Source: Levilactobacillus lindianensis
GTDB lineage: Bacteria > Bacillota > Bacilli > Lactobacillales > Lactobacillaceae
Reading direction: 5' to 3'
Length of the DNA: 64,000 bases
Assembly: GCF_003946095.1 (NCBI RefSeq)
Contig: NZ_RHOD01000001.1
Location: 1-64,000, forward strand
Part shown: piece by piece, positions 9,242 to 16,766 of the stretch
Position numbering within the stretch: the first letter of the stretch is position 1
How the letters are laid out: every line of letters starts with the position of its first letter
Notes under the pieces: model-generated
Seen by the model: only the letters and a program-made list of their open reading frames with translations
Databases searched by the model: none
Told to the model about the DNA's origin: nothing
Made by a program: the position numbers and the translations under genes

Positions 9242-9254
9242 ATGATTAAATATG

Positions 9255-9294
9255 CAGAAACGGCCTCGCAGATGAATGCGAGGTCGTTTCTTTT
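9255..9294. terminator. Bidirectional terminator between convergent genes
   Basis: AAACGGCCTCGCA and TGCGAGGTCGTTT pair around GATGAA, with T-rich flank on the + side. It serves the LysR gene and probably the converging secreted-protein gene. Confidence 0.8.
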
Positions 9295-9322
9295 GGCTGT
9301 GGTGACGTTATGTGGGGCGGGG

Positions 9323-9592
9323 CTATTGGGCGGCAAGGACAAGGTCGGCGAAGGCTTTGCGTTGGTCGCGGGTCATCTTGTGCGTGTCAATGAGGTCACT
9401 GTCGACGTCGAACCAGGCATTGCCATCATTGTTGGACCAAATAATGTCGGGTTCGGTCATGGGATCTTCGTCGAGGCCTTCGGGAGTGAAGATGGTAATG
9501 TCGTGGGCGAGACGTGTGACGTCGGCGTCAGTGGCGGCACCGGCTAACCAGACGGTGGCTAGGGAGACTAGGGTTAGTTTGATGGTTTTCAT
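9323..9592 (-). CDS. Small secreted hypothetical protein, 89 aa
   Basis: MKTIKLTLVSLATVWLAGAATDA is a Sec signal peptide with a likely cut near GAA-TDA, leaving a mature acidic protein of about 65 residues. I know of no family. The start is placed at the ATG behind GAGGAGAG, three codons inside the longest frame. The gene is monocistronic, facing the LysR gene, and is separated from the RloB gene by about 120 bp with no strong promoter that I could recognise. Confidence 0.65.
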   Translation of the reverse strand: MKTIKLTLVSLATVWLAGAATDADVTRLAHDITIFTPEGLDEDPMTEPDIIWSNNDGNAWFDVDSDLIDTHKMTRDQRKAFADLVLAAQ

Positions 9593-9712
9593 TGTGAACA
9601 CTCTCCTCTATTGGTTTTGTTTATGGGTTCAGTATAGCTTTTGGGGGTGTCACAATGTGTCAGTTTATTATGTAATGACAAAACTCACGAAAAGCTTTGC
9701 CATCTTTAACTA

Positions 9713-10387
9713 TCATCGCTGTTGCAAGCGGCGACCAGCTTCAACCAATTTCTCTAACTCTTCGACCAAGACGTAAACCGTTGTGGCTGGGTCTCGTTGC
9801 GAATTAGGGGTCGCTCGGTATTCCGCATAGCTTGCCATTAGCTTTTTTGCCCGACTTATCGCCGTTTGCCGCCGGTCCGGAGTCAATAACTCTAAGATAC
9901 TCTGATCGTTTTTCTGATAGTCAGTCGCTAATCCATTACGAACAAGCTCTCTAGATAGCTTGTCATAATAAGTCTTGCGATCAACCGCTGTTGTTAAATA
10001 ATCAAAGTGCAACACGTACCACAATTCAAAACAATTATTGCTCCAAGCCGCATGCCACTTTAACTTCTTAGCCGTCCTAATGGCCGTATTAAAATCTGCG
10101 TCAGGGAAATCATCTTTGTCAAAGACTAACCAGACATTCTCATAAATCTTCTCGTCTAGCGCCTGCTCTTGCTTCACGTAGTCTACCAGCTTCTGATTAC
10201 TTTCTCCGCAACCTATCACTCTGACAACTGGGCTTGCACTAATACCTTGATAGGCTTCATTAATCAACTTGGCCCATTCGTTAAAATAGGCCACCTCTGT
10301 CACGGTCCCCTCACTCACAATCAAGTAGCTTCCAGGGAGAAGAATTCGCTTCTTTTGTCGAGCCTTTTTCCCAATATGTCGACTCAT
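9713..10387 (-). CDS. rloB: RloB-like TOPRIM protein, candidate anti-phage effector
   Basis: A 224-residue protein of the RloB type. The segment YLIVSEGTVTEVAYFNEW (residues 21-38, with E26 and E31) followed by WLVFDKDDFPDADF has the acidic pattern of TOPRIM nucleases: a Glu, then Asp-x-Asp. SNNCFELWYVLHF is a further RloB-like segment. The start lies 4 bp after the stop of the ATPase gene at 10392-11633, so the two form one operon read from 11633. Families pairing an ATPase with a TOPRIM protein (RloAB, PARIS, OLD-like) act as abortive-infection systems. The role here is inferred from that pairing, not shown. Confidence 0.8.
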   Translation of the reverse strand: MSRHIGKKARQKKRILLPGSYLIVSEGTVTEVAYFNEWAKLINEAYQGISASPVVRVIGCGESNQKLVDYVKQEQALDEKIYENVWLVFDKDDFPDADFNTAIRTAKKLKWHAAWSNNCFELWYVLHFDYLTTAVDRKTYYDKLSRELVRNGLATDYQKNDQSILELLTPDRRQTAISRAKKLMASYAEYRATPNSQRDPATTVYVLVEELEKLVEAGRRLQQR

Positions 10388-10391
10388 CGGC

Positions 10392-11633
10392 TTATCCTAA
10401 CTGCCGCAAATTCGGCGTTGCTCGGAACTTCCCCAACAGATAATCCTTCCCATAGCTGGCGTCATTGCGAACCTTCTGATTATTGGCATCGCGCAGAGAA
10501 TCCAACGAATACAGGTCAGAACACCCATCTTGATCCTTGTCAACGAACCAGATTTCATCACGTCGCAAGTCACGTTTATCTAGGGTCACGATGTCTTGGG
10601 TACTGAAGATCAGCTGTGCATGATGGGGATTGGTCACATTAGAATGGAACATGATGAGAATATAGCGCATCAATAATGGATGGATCTGAGCGTCCAATTC
10701 ATCAACAACCAATAGGCCACCAGCTGACAACGTCTGATGCAAGTCGACGTAAAGTACCAGCATCTTGCGAGTTCCACTAGACTCGGCAGAAATTGGCGTC
10801 TGCATGAGCTTCCCCGTTCGCGGATTGCGATGGTAACTCACGACATGCTTCTGCTCCTGACGTTCGGTCAAAGGATCCGAAGTCGTGACGACACCTAGCT
10901 TGGCAATTCCCACATCAATCGCCTGAATAAAGTGCTCAAGAGCCGACTTCTCCTTGTCATCTTCTAACAACGTAATGAGTGGGCTCAATGCGGTATCGGA
11001 TCTCATCCGCTGACTCCCATTGCGAACCTGTTCCACATTTCCGTAATCAACGCTATGAAGGTCCTTAAACCAGTTCAGAACTTCAGTTGCGGCCGAAACC
11101 CCAACCCGTGCGAAAGTTGATAACAACAAGGCGTTTTGTGGCACCAGCTGAATCAATCCCATCACATCGGAATTAGCCACCCACGCCCCACTTATCCCAT
11201 CTTCATCACGGCGATACAACTCGAGATAGCGCTCGCCAACCTTCGTTTTATCCCGCTGGTAAAGGAACTCTTCATCAACGAGTCCCTGATGACTGCTAAA
11301 ACCATACTGATAGATCGTGTCGTTAGTGGAAAAAAGAACACTAAATTCCGTAGGCGTGGTTGGATCTTCAAACCAGTATGGCTGAATTCGCTGAAGAGCC
11401 GCTTCATCGGAAAAGGAAACGAGCACGGCATAGGCCATCATTTTAAGCGCAGCCAACACATTACTCTTCCCCGAAGCATTCGCCCCATAGATAGCAGCTA
11501 ACTTTAAAACTTTCTCGTGGCTCGCATCCACCACCACATCATCTGGAATCTCTTTAATCGCGGACGCCGTCATATCAAGCGTGACCTCGTCGCGAATTGA
11601 TTTAAAATTTTTTATCGTCAACTGATGGAGCAT
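10392..11633 (-). CDS. rloA: RloA-like AAA-type ATPase, partner of RloB
   Basis: A 413-residue ATPase of the ABC/SMC-like AAA_15/AAA_21 group. The Walker A motif is IYGANASGKSN (residues about 48-58). An SSGTRKML segment corresponds to the signature helix, and LLVVDELDAQIHP is Walker B with the D-loop; IFSTQD sits where the switch His would be. The start MLHQLTIKNFKSIRD is behind AGAGGTG; 17 more codons are open upstream without support. It is the first gene of the operon with rloB. In related two-gene systems the ATPase senses infection and unleashes the TOPRIM partner; that is inference here. No restriction-modification genes are nearby. Confidence 0.85.
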   Translation of the reverse strand: MLHQLTIKNFKSIRDEVTLDMTASAIKEIPDDVVVDASHEKVLKLAAIYGANASGKSNVLAALKMMAYAVLVSFSDEAALQRIQPYWFEDPTTPTEFSVLFSTNDTIYQYGFSSHQGLVDEEFLYQRDKTKVGERYLELYRRDEDGISGAWVANSDVMGLIQLVPQNALLLSTFARVGVSAATEVLNWFKDLHSVDYGNVEQVRNGSQRMRSDTALSPLITLLEDDKEKSALEHFIQAIDVGIAKLGVVTTSDPLTERQEQKHVVSYHRNPRTGKLMQTPISAESSGTRKMLVLYVDLHQTLSAGGLLVVDELDAQIHPLLMRYILIMFHSNVTNPHHAQLIFSTQDIVTLDKRDLRRDEIWFVDKDQDGCSDLYSLDSLRDANNQKVRNDASYGKDYLLGKFRATPNLRQLG

Positions 11634-11707
11634 GGCAATCACCTCTTCTGAAGGATACCTGTTATTGCCACGTTTTACAAACATTTGAGACTTTTTCTCA
11701 AAAACAC

Positions 11708-11747
11708 TAAAAAGGCGACCGCATCCCTCTCGGAGACCGGCCGTCCT
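11708..11747 (-). terminator. Terminator after the DUF2922 gene
   Basis: On the minus strand GGACGGCCG pairs with CGGTCGCC (one bulged A, one wobble), followed by TTTTT. It ends the sigma-DUF1659-DUF2922 unit. Confidence 0.75.
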
Positions 11748-11779
11748 TTCAGGTTGTGATTCAGCTAGACAGGGTCAGG

Positions 11780-12019
11780 TTAGACCGTTGGTGCGGGCAC
11801 GACCGGCGCGAACAGGCTGGTCTTAGTGGTCTCAATCATGTCGGCACTCACGGGTTCGGCGTACAAGTCGCCGCCGTCCTTGGCGAACAACCGGGCTTCC
11901 GCAATCTTGGCCATGAGGGCTTCGATTTCCTTAGGCTTCAGGTCGGTGTTGATGTATTTCAACCGGAGGTGCTTGACGCGCTTGTCGGTGCCTTTAAAAC
12001 TCATTTCTAATGCTTTCAT
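11780..12019 (-). CDS. DUF2922-family small protein
   Basis: A 79-residue cytoplasmic protein starting MKALEMSFKGTDKRVKHLRLKYI and ending in a Pro/Val-rich tail. The opening beta-strand pattern, the LKPKEIEALM segment and the FAKDGGDLYAEPVSADMIETTKTSLF end fit DUF2922, a family of unknown function common in Bacillus and lactobacilli. The start has AAGGGAAG about ten bases upstream. It follows a DUF1659-like gene by 35 bp and a sigma factor gene further upstream; this trio is common in lactobacilli as far as I recall. Function is unknown. Confidence 0.7.
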   Translation of the reverse strand: MKALEMSFKGTDKRVKHLRLKYINTDLKPKEIEALMAKIAEARLFAKDGGDLYAEPVSADMIETTKTSLFAPVVPAPTV

Positions 12020-12053
12020 TGATGGATGACTTCCCTTCTTAGTTGGCTAGGCG

Positions 12054-12251
12054 TTAGGCAACGGTACTTTGTGTGGAGACGGTGGCAGTGCGAAACGTGA
12101 GGCCGGTTAAGGTCGCGAGCGTCGCGCCGAAATCCGCAATCTGCGTGGCTTCCGGGGTGCTGATGGCGTTTTGTAACGCGATCTTGACCGGGTGGTCGCC
12201 GTCGTCGATGAAGATAAAGGTGATGGTCGTTTTCTTCCAGTTCGTTTGCAT
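12054..12251 (-). CDS. DUF1659-like small protein
   Basis: A 65-residue protein (starts MQTNWKKTTITFIFIDDGD) with a good AAGGAG site eight bases before the ATG. The IADFGATLATLTG segment and size fit DUF1659, a family of unknown function usually encoded next to DUF2922. No signal peptide or membrane span is present. It probably shares a transcript with the DUF2922 gene. The 105-bp gap upstream contains two TGCGAAAA boxes that could be a promoter for the neighbouring sigma factor. Confidence 0.6.
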   Translation of the reverse strand: MQTNWKKTTITFIFIDDGDHPVKIALQNAISTPEATQIADFGATLATLTGLTFRTATVSTQSTVA

Positions 12252-12356
12252 GGGTGGTGCTCCTTCCGTGGGGCTGAATTTTGTAGTGGTTGGCCAACCC
12301 TTACACTACTACTAACGAAATTCGGGCCGATTTTTTCGCATGTTTTCGCAAATTTG
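12252..12356 (-). promoter_or_regulatory. Spacer with tandem TGCGAAAA boxes
   Basis: On the minus strand, TTTGCGAAAA and TGCGAAAAAA occur 12 bases apart, followed by CCCGAATTTCG. The GAAT core resembles -10 elements used by SigH/ComX-type factors. This is a speculative promoter for the two small downstream genes. Confidence 0.3.
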
Positions 12357-12914
12357 TTAAAAGAATCGGTCCGGTGGGGTTAAATGTTTAATGAGTCGGC
12401 GCGTTAAGGAAAGCCGCCAGCGGTACACCGTGGCGAGGTTCACGCCATGCCGGGTCGCAATCTCGGCGGCCGTCAATTGGTCGACGAGGGTGCCCACTAG
12501 GAAGCGCCACTCGCCGGTATTGCCCGCCGCACCAATCAATTTCACCAGATACGCGCGGTAATCGGTCAGACCGATGCTGGCTAGGACGTCCTCATCTGCG
12601 GGCACGGTCGTCAGGAGTTCCTCCTGATCGCCGGGCGCCTGCCGATCGTCTTGACGGCGGTCGCGGCGGAGTTGGTCCGCCAGTGTCCAGGTAATCTTCT
12701 GTTGGGCGTAGGCCAGAAACTGATGCGGATTAGCTTCCGGATCGTCGGGGAACTCGGCATAAACCGCCGGAAAGAGGAGCCGCGCCTCTTGGAGATAGTC
12801 CTCGTAATCGTTCTGGGCGGGCGTCAAGTGTAGGCGTTTCAAGGCCCCGTACAGGATTGCCTCGTGGTCGCCAGTAAATAAGAAACGGTAAGCCGGAGTT
12901 ACGTCGTTGTCCAT
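12357..12914 (-). CDS. Alternative sigma factor, ComX/SigH-like
   Basis: A 185-residue protein with the layout of a short sigma-70 family factor. The N-terminal half (about residues 10-90, NDYEDYLQEARLLFPAVY then AYAQQKITWTLADQLRRDRR) fits region 2. The C-terminal half (DQLTAAEIATRHGVNLATVYRWRLSLTRRLIKHL) is a region 4 helix-turn-helix. Similar factors in lactobacilli are annotated ComX or SigH and linked to late competence genes. The start is behind AAGGGA. The leader contains the palindrome CCATAGCGCTATGG (12942-12955), suggesting repression. It is the first gene of the unit with two DUF genes. It could instead be an ECF-like factor; I favour the ComX group on size and region 4. Confidence 0.75.
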   Translation of the reverse strand: MDNDVTPAYRFLFTGDHEAILYGALKRLHLTPAQNDYEDYLQEARLLFPAVYAEFPDDPEANPHQFLAYAQQKITWTLADQLRRDRRQDDRQAPGDQEELLTTVPADEDVLASIGLTDYRAYLVKLIGAAGNTGEWRFLVGTLVDQLTAAEIATRHGVNLATVYRWRLSLTRRLIKHLTPPDRFF

Positions 12915-12941
12915 GATGAATCATCCCTTCTCGGTGGTGAT

Positions 12942-12955
12942 CCATAGCGCTATGG
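12942..12955. promoter_or_regulatory. 14-bp palindrome in the sigma-factor leader
   Basis: CCATAGCGCTATGG lies about 30 bases before the sigma gene start, between a weak promoter (TTGGCA-17-TAGGGT) and the ribosome site. It is a candidate operator. Confidence 0.5.
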
Positions 12956-13160
12956 TCAATGCCTACCCTACCGGACTTTCGGGGCGTTGCCAAACCGGGG
13001 TTCGACGGTGATCTAGACCAATTATGAGGCGACCAGGGGCAACGGGTTACCCCGCAAACACTCGTTCGCGGAGGTGGGAAGTTGGGCGGGTGTTTGGGGA
13101 AATTTGGGTTTGGGGCGTAATTACGGAAAATTTGGGCGGAAAATAAAGTTTAATTTGGAT
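12956..13160. other. Non-coding stretch with clustered G-runs
   Basis: No gene. On the + strand from about 13073 to 13135 there are at least six runs of three to four G (for example GTTGGGCGGGTGTTTGGGG), a pattern able to form a G-quadruplex. It lies between the promoter of the sigma gene and the terminator at 13161-13195. Confidence 0.5.
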
Positions 13161-13195
13161 AAAAAACGGCACCCGGATAGTTAGCTCTGGGTACC
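13161..13195 (-). terminator. Terminator after family B copy B2
   Basis: On the minus strand GGTACCCAGA pairs with TCCGGGTGCC, followed by GTTTTTT. It closes the transcript of the secreted-protein gene 13353-14450, with repeat B2 inside the 3' untranslated region. Confidence 0.8.
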
Positions 13196-13231
13196 ACCTT
13201 TGTGTTGCTGTAATGGGTTGATGCTGCTTCT

Positions 13232-13348
13232 GAAACGCGTTCCCCAAGGCAGGGGATTCCGCTTAACCCCGCTAAACCAATAATCCAAAACCGGGATTAT
13301 CGGCTTAGCGACGTTAATGCTCGTCCCCTACCGCCTTGGCTCACACTC
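13232..13348 (-). repeat. Family B structured repeat, copy B2
   Basis: Sense orientation is minus. The outer arms CCAAGGCGG and CTGCCTTGG, the invariant loop strands and the tip with ATAATCC and GGATTAT are all present. It starts 5 bp after the stop codon of 13353-14450 and ends before the terminator at 13161-13195. Confidence 0.9.
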
Positions 13349-13352
13349 TAAT

Positions 13353-14450
13353 CTACTGGAACTCCCGCGCCGTGAACACCTCCGGCCGGTGGTTGCTCAT
13401 CAGGTAAGCCGTACCATCACTGGCGAAGCTCAGCCCTTCGAACTCCCGCCGTGATGCGAAGTGCGTCCACAGAACATCCCCGCTGGTCAGGCTACCACTA
13501 CCCGCGAGCTTCTTGACCGGCAGGCTGGCGATAGACTCGTCGGCCACCAGGTACAAGCGCCCGTTACTTGGGTTGTAGGCCATGCTCTGAACGTGGGTGC
13601 CGGGCCCATGTTCCAGGATCTGATGCGTCAACCGGAAGCGCACATGGTTGCGGCTAATCGTCCCCTGGTAGATGTAAACCTCGTTGCCATTTGGCCGCGT
13701 CCAGAAGTAAGCTCGACCTTGCTTGTCAAATGCCAGCACGTGCCCGCCAGGAACTGCGAAGCTCCCCGCCTTCAGCCGGAACGTCACCTTGTGCACGGGC
13801 TTCAAGCTCGTTTGACTCAACTGTTGGATGACACCTTCCTGGTTGACTGGCACGGCCGGTGCGGACTCACGGTCCTGCCACATGTAGAGCTGGTGGGTCT
13901 TCCAGTCATAGGATAGCGACTGGCCGTGACCGGTCACGAAAGCCGGTCCAATCTTGATGGCCGCCGCGATGGCCTGTTCGTGCTTGTCGTTAGCCGCCGA
14001 ACTGTGGTAGACCCGCTGGATGTCCAGTGGCGATGCATTTAGACTCGCTAATTTTGCCATATCCAAACGCACCATGCGCCCCCGGTTATGCCAAGTCATC
14101 GGACAGTAAATCACGTAGAGATAGTGGCCCACCATCGTCATGCTCTGGGGATCGCCCCAAGCCTCGTTGCGGTAGCCCGGTTGTGGTAACAAATACTTGG
14201 TCGTGAAGGTCACTGCGGTTCCCTCATCACTGGCAATCGTATTCACACCGTGCGGATGAGCCGCCTCGGCATATGAGCTCGGTGCCGTAATAAAGTGAAC
14301 TTGAGTGTCCTCTAACGGTCGCAAATTTCCCGGCGCCACTAAGGCCGCCGATGACTGTCTAACGCTACTCATCGCGTGTGCAGATACCGTTCCGGCGCTG
14401 CCCAAGCCTAGGCTCAGAACCAACGCGCCCCACAAATAGATTCTTCTCAT
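13353..14450 (-). CDS. Secreted protein of unknown function, paralogue 1
   Basis: A 365-residue exported protein with a signal peptide (MRRIYLWGALVLSLGLGSAGTVSAHA). It is a clear paralogue of 16767-17864: both contain TKYLLPxPGYxNxAWGxPQS, YVIYCPxxWxNRGRxVR, GPAFxTGHGQSLxYDWK, PGGHVLxFD and the ending SHIDS-like SIASxPxK then EFEGLxF. The repeated strand pattern suggests a beta-propeller, but I know no functional assignment. The ATG follows GGGGGTG. Family B repeat B2 lies directly after the stop, as with the paralogue, so gene and repeat appear to have been duplicated together. Confidence 0.75.
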   Translation of the reverse strand: MRRIYLWGALVLSLGLGSAGTVSAHAMSSVRQSSAALVAPGNLRPLEDTQVHFITAPSSYAEAAHPHGVNTIASDEGTAVTFTTKYLLPQPGYRNEAWGDPQSMTMVGHYLYVIYCPMTWHNRGRMVRLDMAKLASLNASPLDIQRVYHSSAANDKHEQAIAAAIKIGPAFVTGHGQSLSYDWKTHQLYMWQDRESAPAVPVNQEGVIQQLSQTSLKPVHKVTFRLKAGSFAVPGGHVLAFDKQGRAYFWTRPNGNEVYIYQGTISRNHVRFRLTHQILEHGPGTHVQSMAYNPSNGRLYLVADESIASLPVKKLAGSGSLTSGDVLWTHFASRREFEGLSFASDGTAYLMSNHRPEVFTAREFQ

Positions 14451-14580
14451 AACCGGCCACCCCCTAATATTTGACGCCAGTATACCGGTGTCGATTGGAT
14501 CTGGGGCGTTGTAGGGTTTCGATTACGCGGGAAACTTACTAATTCATGGGGAATGGCTTAGTTCGGATCGTTAAGGCGTG

Positions 14581-14755
14581 CGCCTGCGGGCACCGGACGC
14601 CACCCCTGTGGGGCAGACCTGAAGCCTGAGGAACGGTCTTCAGGGCAACCTTGAACCTCGAAGCTCACGAGTTTCAAAGTTGGCCGTGCTCTAAGCCGAG
14701 ACAAAACCTCGGCTAAGACCACCGACACGGGGGTTCTGTCCGGTGCCCTCCGGCT
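14581..14755 (-). repeat. Family A multi-stem repeat, reversed copy (subtype A1)
   Basis: The outer arms GGGCACCGGAC and GTCCGGTGCCC enclose three hairpins: CCTGAAG/CTTCAGG, TTGAACCTCG/CGAGTTTCAA and CTAAGCCGAG/CTCGGCTAAG. The ends are CGCCTGCGG and CCTCCGGCT. It lies upstream of the gene at 13353-14450 and is paired head-to-head with the copy at 15633. Confidence 0.9.
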
Positions 14756-14894
14756 GAGGCTGAGCTAAATTCAAACTCAGAGCTTGACACTTCTAAAAGT
14801 GTGTCTTCCATATTCGTATCAATCCTCTTGCTTTAAAAATAAGGGCCGTCCTACTACTCTTAGCTTGATGTTGAACTTAACTTGATATAATATA

Positions 14895-15070
14895 AGTTTG
14901 TACACAGCAACTTGAAATGTACGAAAAAAGAAGCATCAGGAACGCAATCCTGATACTTCCAAGCTGTAACGACCTGCTTGCAACGGCCATACCGCCTAGC
15001 GACATCGAGTTACAGTTTAACAGTCTTAAACCATTAAACCGTTTCTAGCTGCCCGCTAAACGGTTTTTCT
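14895..15070 (+). ncRNA. Candidate antisense RNA converging on a small membrane peptide gene
   Basis: A promoter-like TTGATG, 15 bases, TATAAT (14860-14890) reads into a roughly 170-base unit containing the hairpin GCATCAGG/CCTGATAC. It ends at the terminator AAACCGTTT/AAACGGTTT plus TTTTT (15036-15070). The gene at 15072-15230 converges on the same terminator, the arrangement seen in txpA/ratA-like type I toxin-antitoxin loci. Confidence 0.45.
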
Positions 15071-15071
15071 T

Positions 15072-15230
15072 TTACACAAGCAATTTTAGAGCAATGACAA
15101 GAATCCCGAGAATTCCAATAATTCCCGCGAATACAACAGCTACCAGAATGATTGTCATCCCTTTTAGCTGTGATTGCTCCGACAGGCCGGATAGCCCTTT
15201 GAAGGCTGATCCAAGCCACTTCATTTTCAT
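15072..15230 (-). CDS. Small membrane peptide, possible type I toxin
   Basis: The frame encodes 52 residues from MKMKWLGSAFKGLSG, with an amphipathic start, a polar middle and a C-terminal membrane segment (MTIILVAVVFAGIIGILGI). The start is uncertain: GGGGAA lies 12 bases before this ATG, while the longest frame (67 codons from 15275) has no ribosome site. A convergent promoter and shared terminator at 15036-15070 suggest RNA control. I see no sequence match to a named toxin family. It could also be a bacteriocin-like or immunity peptide. Confidence 0.45.
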   Translation of the reverse strand: MKMKWLGSAFKGLSGLSEQSQLKGMTIILVAVVFAGIIGILGILVIALKLLV

Positions 15231-15448
15231 AAAGTTGCCGAATTCCCCAGTAATATGCGGAATTAGTGTCATCAAAAAACGTTTTGATCTAGCACCATCT
15301 CCATCTTTTTTAGACTTCGATGCCGCTAAGATATGACCAAGTCCCTACAACAGGATAAAGCCTACCACAGTTTGCTTTGGTTAGCTTAGAGCTTTTTTGC
15401 TGATTCTGATATTTTTTTCTAGCACTCAGTTCAATTTAGCTTGTTACT

Positions 15449-15521
15449 AAAATAGACCAAGTTCACAACAATCATGGAGCTTCATGCATCTCCAGGCCAT
15501 TGTGAGCTTGGTCTATTTTTT
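15449..15521. terminator. Long hairpin, bidirectional terminator or small palindromic element
   Basis: AAAATAGACCAAG and CTTGGTCTATTTT form the base; TCACAA/TTGTGA and TGGAG/CTCCA continue the stem. A- and T-runs at both bases would stop transcription from either side. No gene lies within 270 bp, so it may be a small element of its own. Confidence 0.6.
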
Positions 15522-15632
15522 ACGGCTTAATTCATCTTATTCAAAAACGCCGTTTCATCCAAATCTGATCATTTGCTTGAAGCAGCGTAACTAGTTAAAT
15601 CTCATCAATTTTCTAACGACGCGTTCAATCCT

Positions 15633-15767
15633 AGCCGGAGGAGGCCAGGGATGGAGCCACCGGGCGACTTTGAAGACACGTGCTCTTCGTGACTTCAAAT
15701 CGAGCGAGAAGCCCAAGGGGCTGAAGCGTCCCCACAGCAGGCGGAATCCCTGGCAACCGCAGGCGGC
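15633..15767 (+). repeat. Family A multi-stem repeat, forward copy (subtype A2, shortened)
   Basis: The ends AGCCGGAGG and CCGCAGGCGGC and the outer arms GCCAGGGAT/ATCCCTGGC are intact. One inner hairpin present in the A2 copies at 52414 and 61312 is missing, giving 135 bp. It lies just after the minus-strand gene 15792-16127. Confidence 0.9.
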
Positions 15768-15791
15768 TAATTTAAACTTGATCTTAAACCG

Positions 15792-16127
15792 TTAGTCATT
15801 AACCGGTGTCCCCGTATAGAACACCGAGCCAGAAGTCTTATGAACCCCAAACACCCGGGTACTGAATTTGGCGGTCCCAACAGTAGACTGGACGTGATAA
15901 TAGTCCCAGTCACTGTGAGCGGCATACTTCCGTCCCTCGGTATCCTTCAATTTGACCGGATAAATCAACAAGCTCTTTAAGGGCTGATCGTGCTGGGCAA
16001 TGCTCAAGCGAACCGCGTTACTTGGCGTATACGGGATAAACAAGCACGCCACCGCCACAATCAGAATTCCTAAGAGAATGACGGCTCGTCGCCGCATATT
16101 CCCTGACTTTTGCTGCGTTTGTTTCAT
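15792..16127 (-). CDS. Small membrane-anchored or secreted protein, paralogue a
   Basis: About 111 residues: a short basic start, one hydrophobic segment (RRAVILLGILIVAVACLFIPYTPSN) and an exposed domain of some 70 residues containing DWDYYHVQS. It is paralogous to its neighbour at 16146-16502, which shares xTPxNxVRxxI, a DWDYYxx or TWDYYRF core and a closing FYTGT or FYHGT. The family is unknown to me. GGAGG lies seven bases before the ATG. The two genes are 18 bp apart and probably co-transcribed. Confidence 0.65.
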   Translation of the reverse strand: MKQTQQKSGNMRRRAVILLGILIVAVACLFIPYTPSNAVRLSIAQHDQPLKSLLIYPVKLKDTEGRKYAAHSDWDYYHVQSTVGTAKFSTRVFGVHKTSGSVFYTGTPVND

Positions 16128-16145
16128 CACGATTCCTCCGTTCGT

Positions 16146-16502
16146 TTAAGCGCCGACGTCAAAGGTCAAAGTGCCGTGGTAAAAGAGGTGTCCCGCTGGC
16201 CGCCAAATCCCGACCTCATTGCTGTCATAGCCACCCGAATAAGACAGCACCTTGTGGTCAAAACGGTAATAATCCCATGTGCGTTTGCCAGAAGACGTGC
16301 GCGTATCGGTCCGTGACTCCTTGACGGTATGGCCTTGAAATGCCTGAAGTGGATGGCCATTACGTAAGATGGTGAAGCGGACCGTATTTCTGGGCGTCAC
16401 CGGTAGGAAGAACAACAACTCGGCCACAAGTAAAACCAGGATCCCGCCAAATAACCACCAGAGAAAATGGCGTCTATGTAAGTGTTCTGCCACGATGCTC
16501 AT
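16146..16502 (-). CDS. Small membrane-anchored or secreted protein, paralogue b
   Basis: About 118 residues from MSIVAEHLHRRHFLWW, with one membrane segment (LFGGILVLLVAELLFFLPV) then an exposed domain with TWDYYRF and FYHGT. It is a tandem paralogue of 15792-16127. The start is set at the ATG with AAGGG upstream rather than 12 codons earlier where no ribosome site exists. The gene is the first of the pair. The function is unknown; the arrangement next to two exported paralogues suggests a surface role. Confidence 0.65.
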   Translation of the reverse strand: MSIVAEHLHRRHFLWWLFGGILVLLVAELLFFLPVTPRNTVRFTILRNGHPLQAFQGHTVKESRTDTRTSSGKRTWDYYRFDHKVLSYSGGYDSNEVGIWRPAGHLFYHGTLTFDVGA

Positions 16503-16596
16503 CCCCCATCCCTTGTTGTTAGGCTTATCATACGCCATCTTGTGAGGGGGTGTTCTTATCGGCTATAAACTTATAAAATATCTAAACTAGTTTAGT

Positions 16597-16621
16597 AAAA
16601 AAACTGCGACCGTAGTCACAG
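16597..16621 (-). terminator. Terminator after family B copy B3
   Basis: On the minus strand CTGTGAC pairs with GTCGCAG around TACG, followed by TTTTTTT. Confidence 0.85.
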
Positions 16622-16639
16622 CTTTGGATTTCACATGGC

Positions 16640-16758
16640 CGAAACGTGTTCCCCAAGGCAGGGGATTCCGCTTAACCCCGCTAAGCCAATAATCCAAACC
16701 CGGGATTATTAACTTAGCGACGTTAATGCTCGTCCCCTAACCGCCTTGGCTCGCACTC
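16640..16758 (-). repeat. Family B structured repeat, copy B3
   Basis: Nearly the same sequence as B2 (both have CCAAGGC arms and ATAATCC tip). It begins 8 bp after the stop of 16767-17864 and ends before the terminator at 16597-16621, as for the paralogous gene with B2. Confidence 0.9.
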
Positions 16759-16766
16759 TGTTTTTC

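Noticed and set aside
9713-11633. Type I restriction system
   Set aside because: No hsdR, hsdM or hsdS; the pair fits RloA/RloB without modification genes.
13047-13247. 66-codon minus frame
   Set aside because: Covers a terminator and part of a family B repeat.
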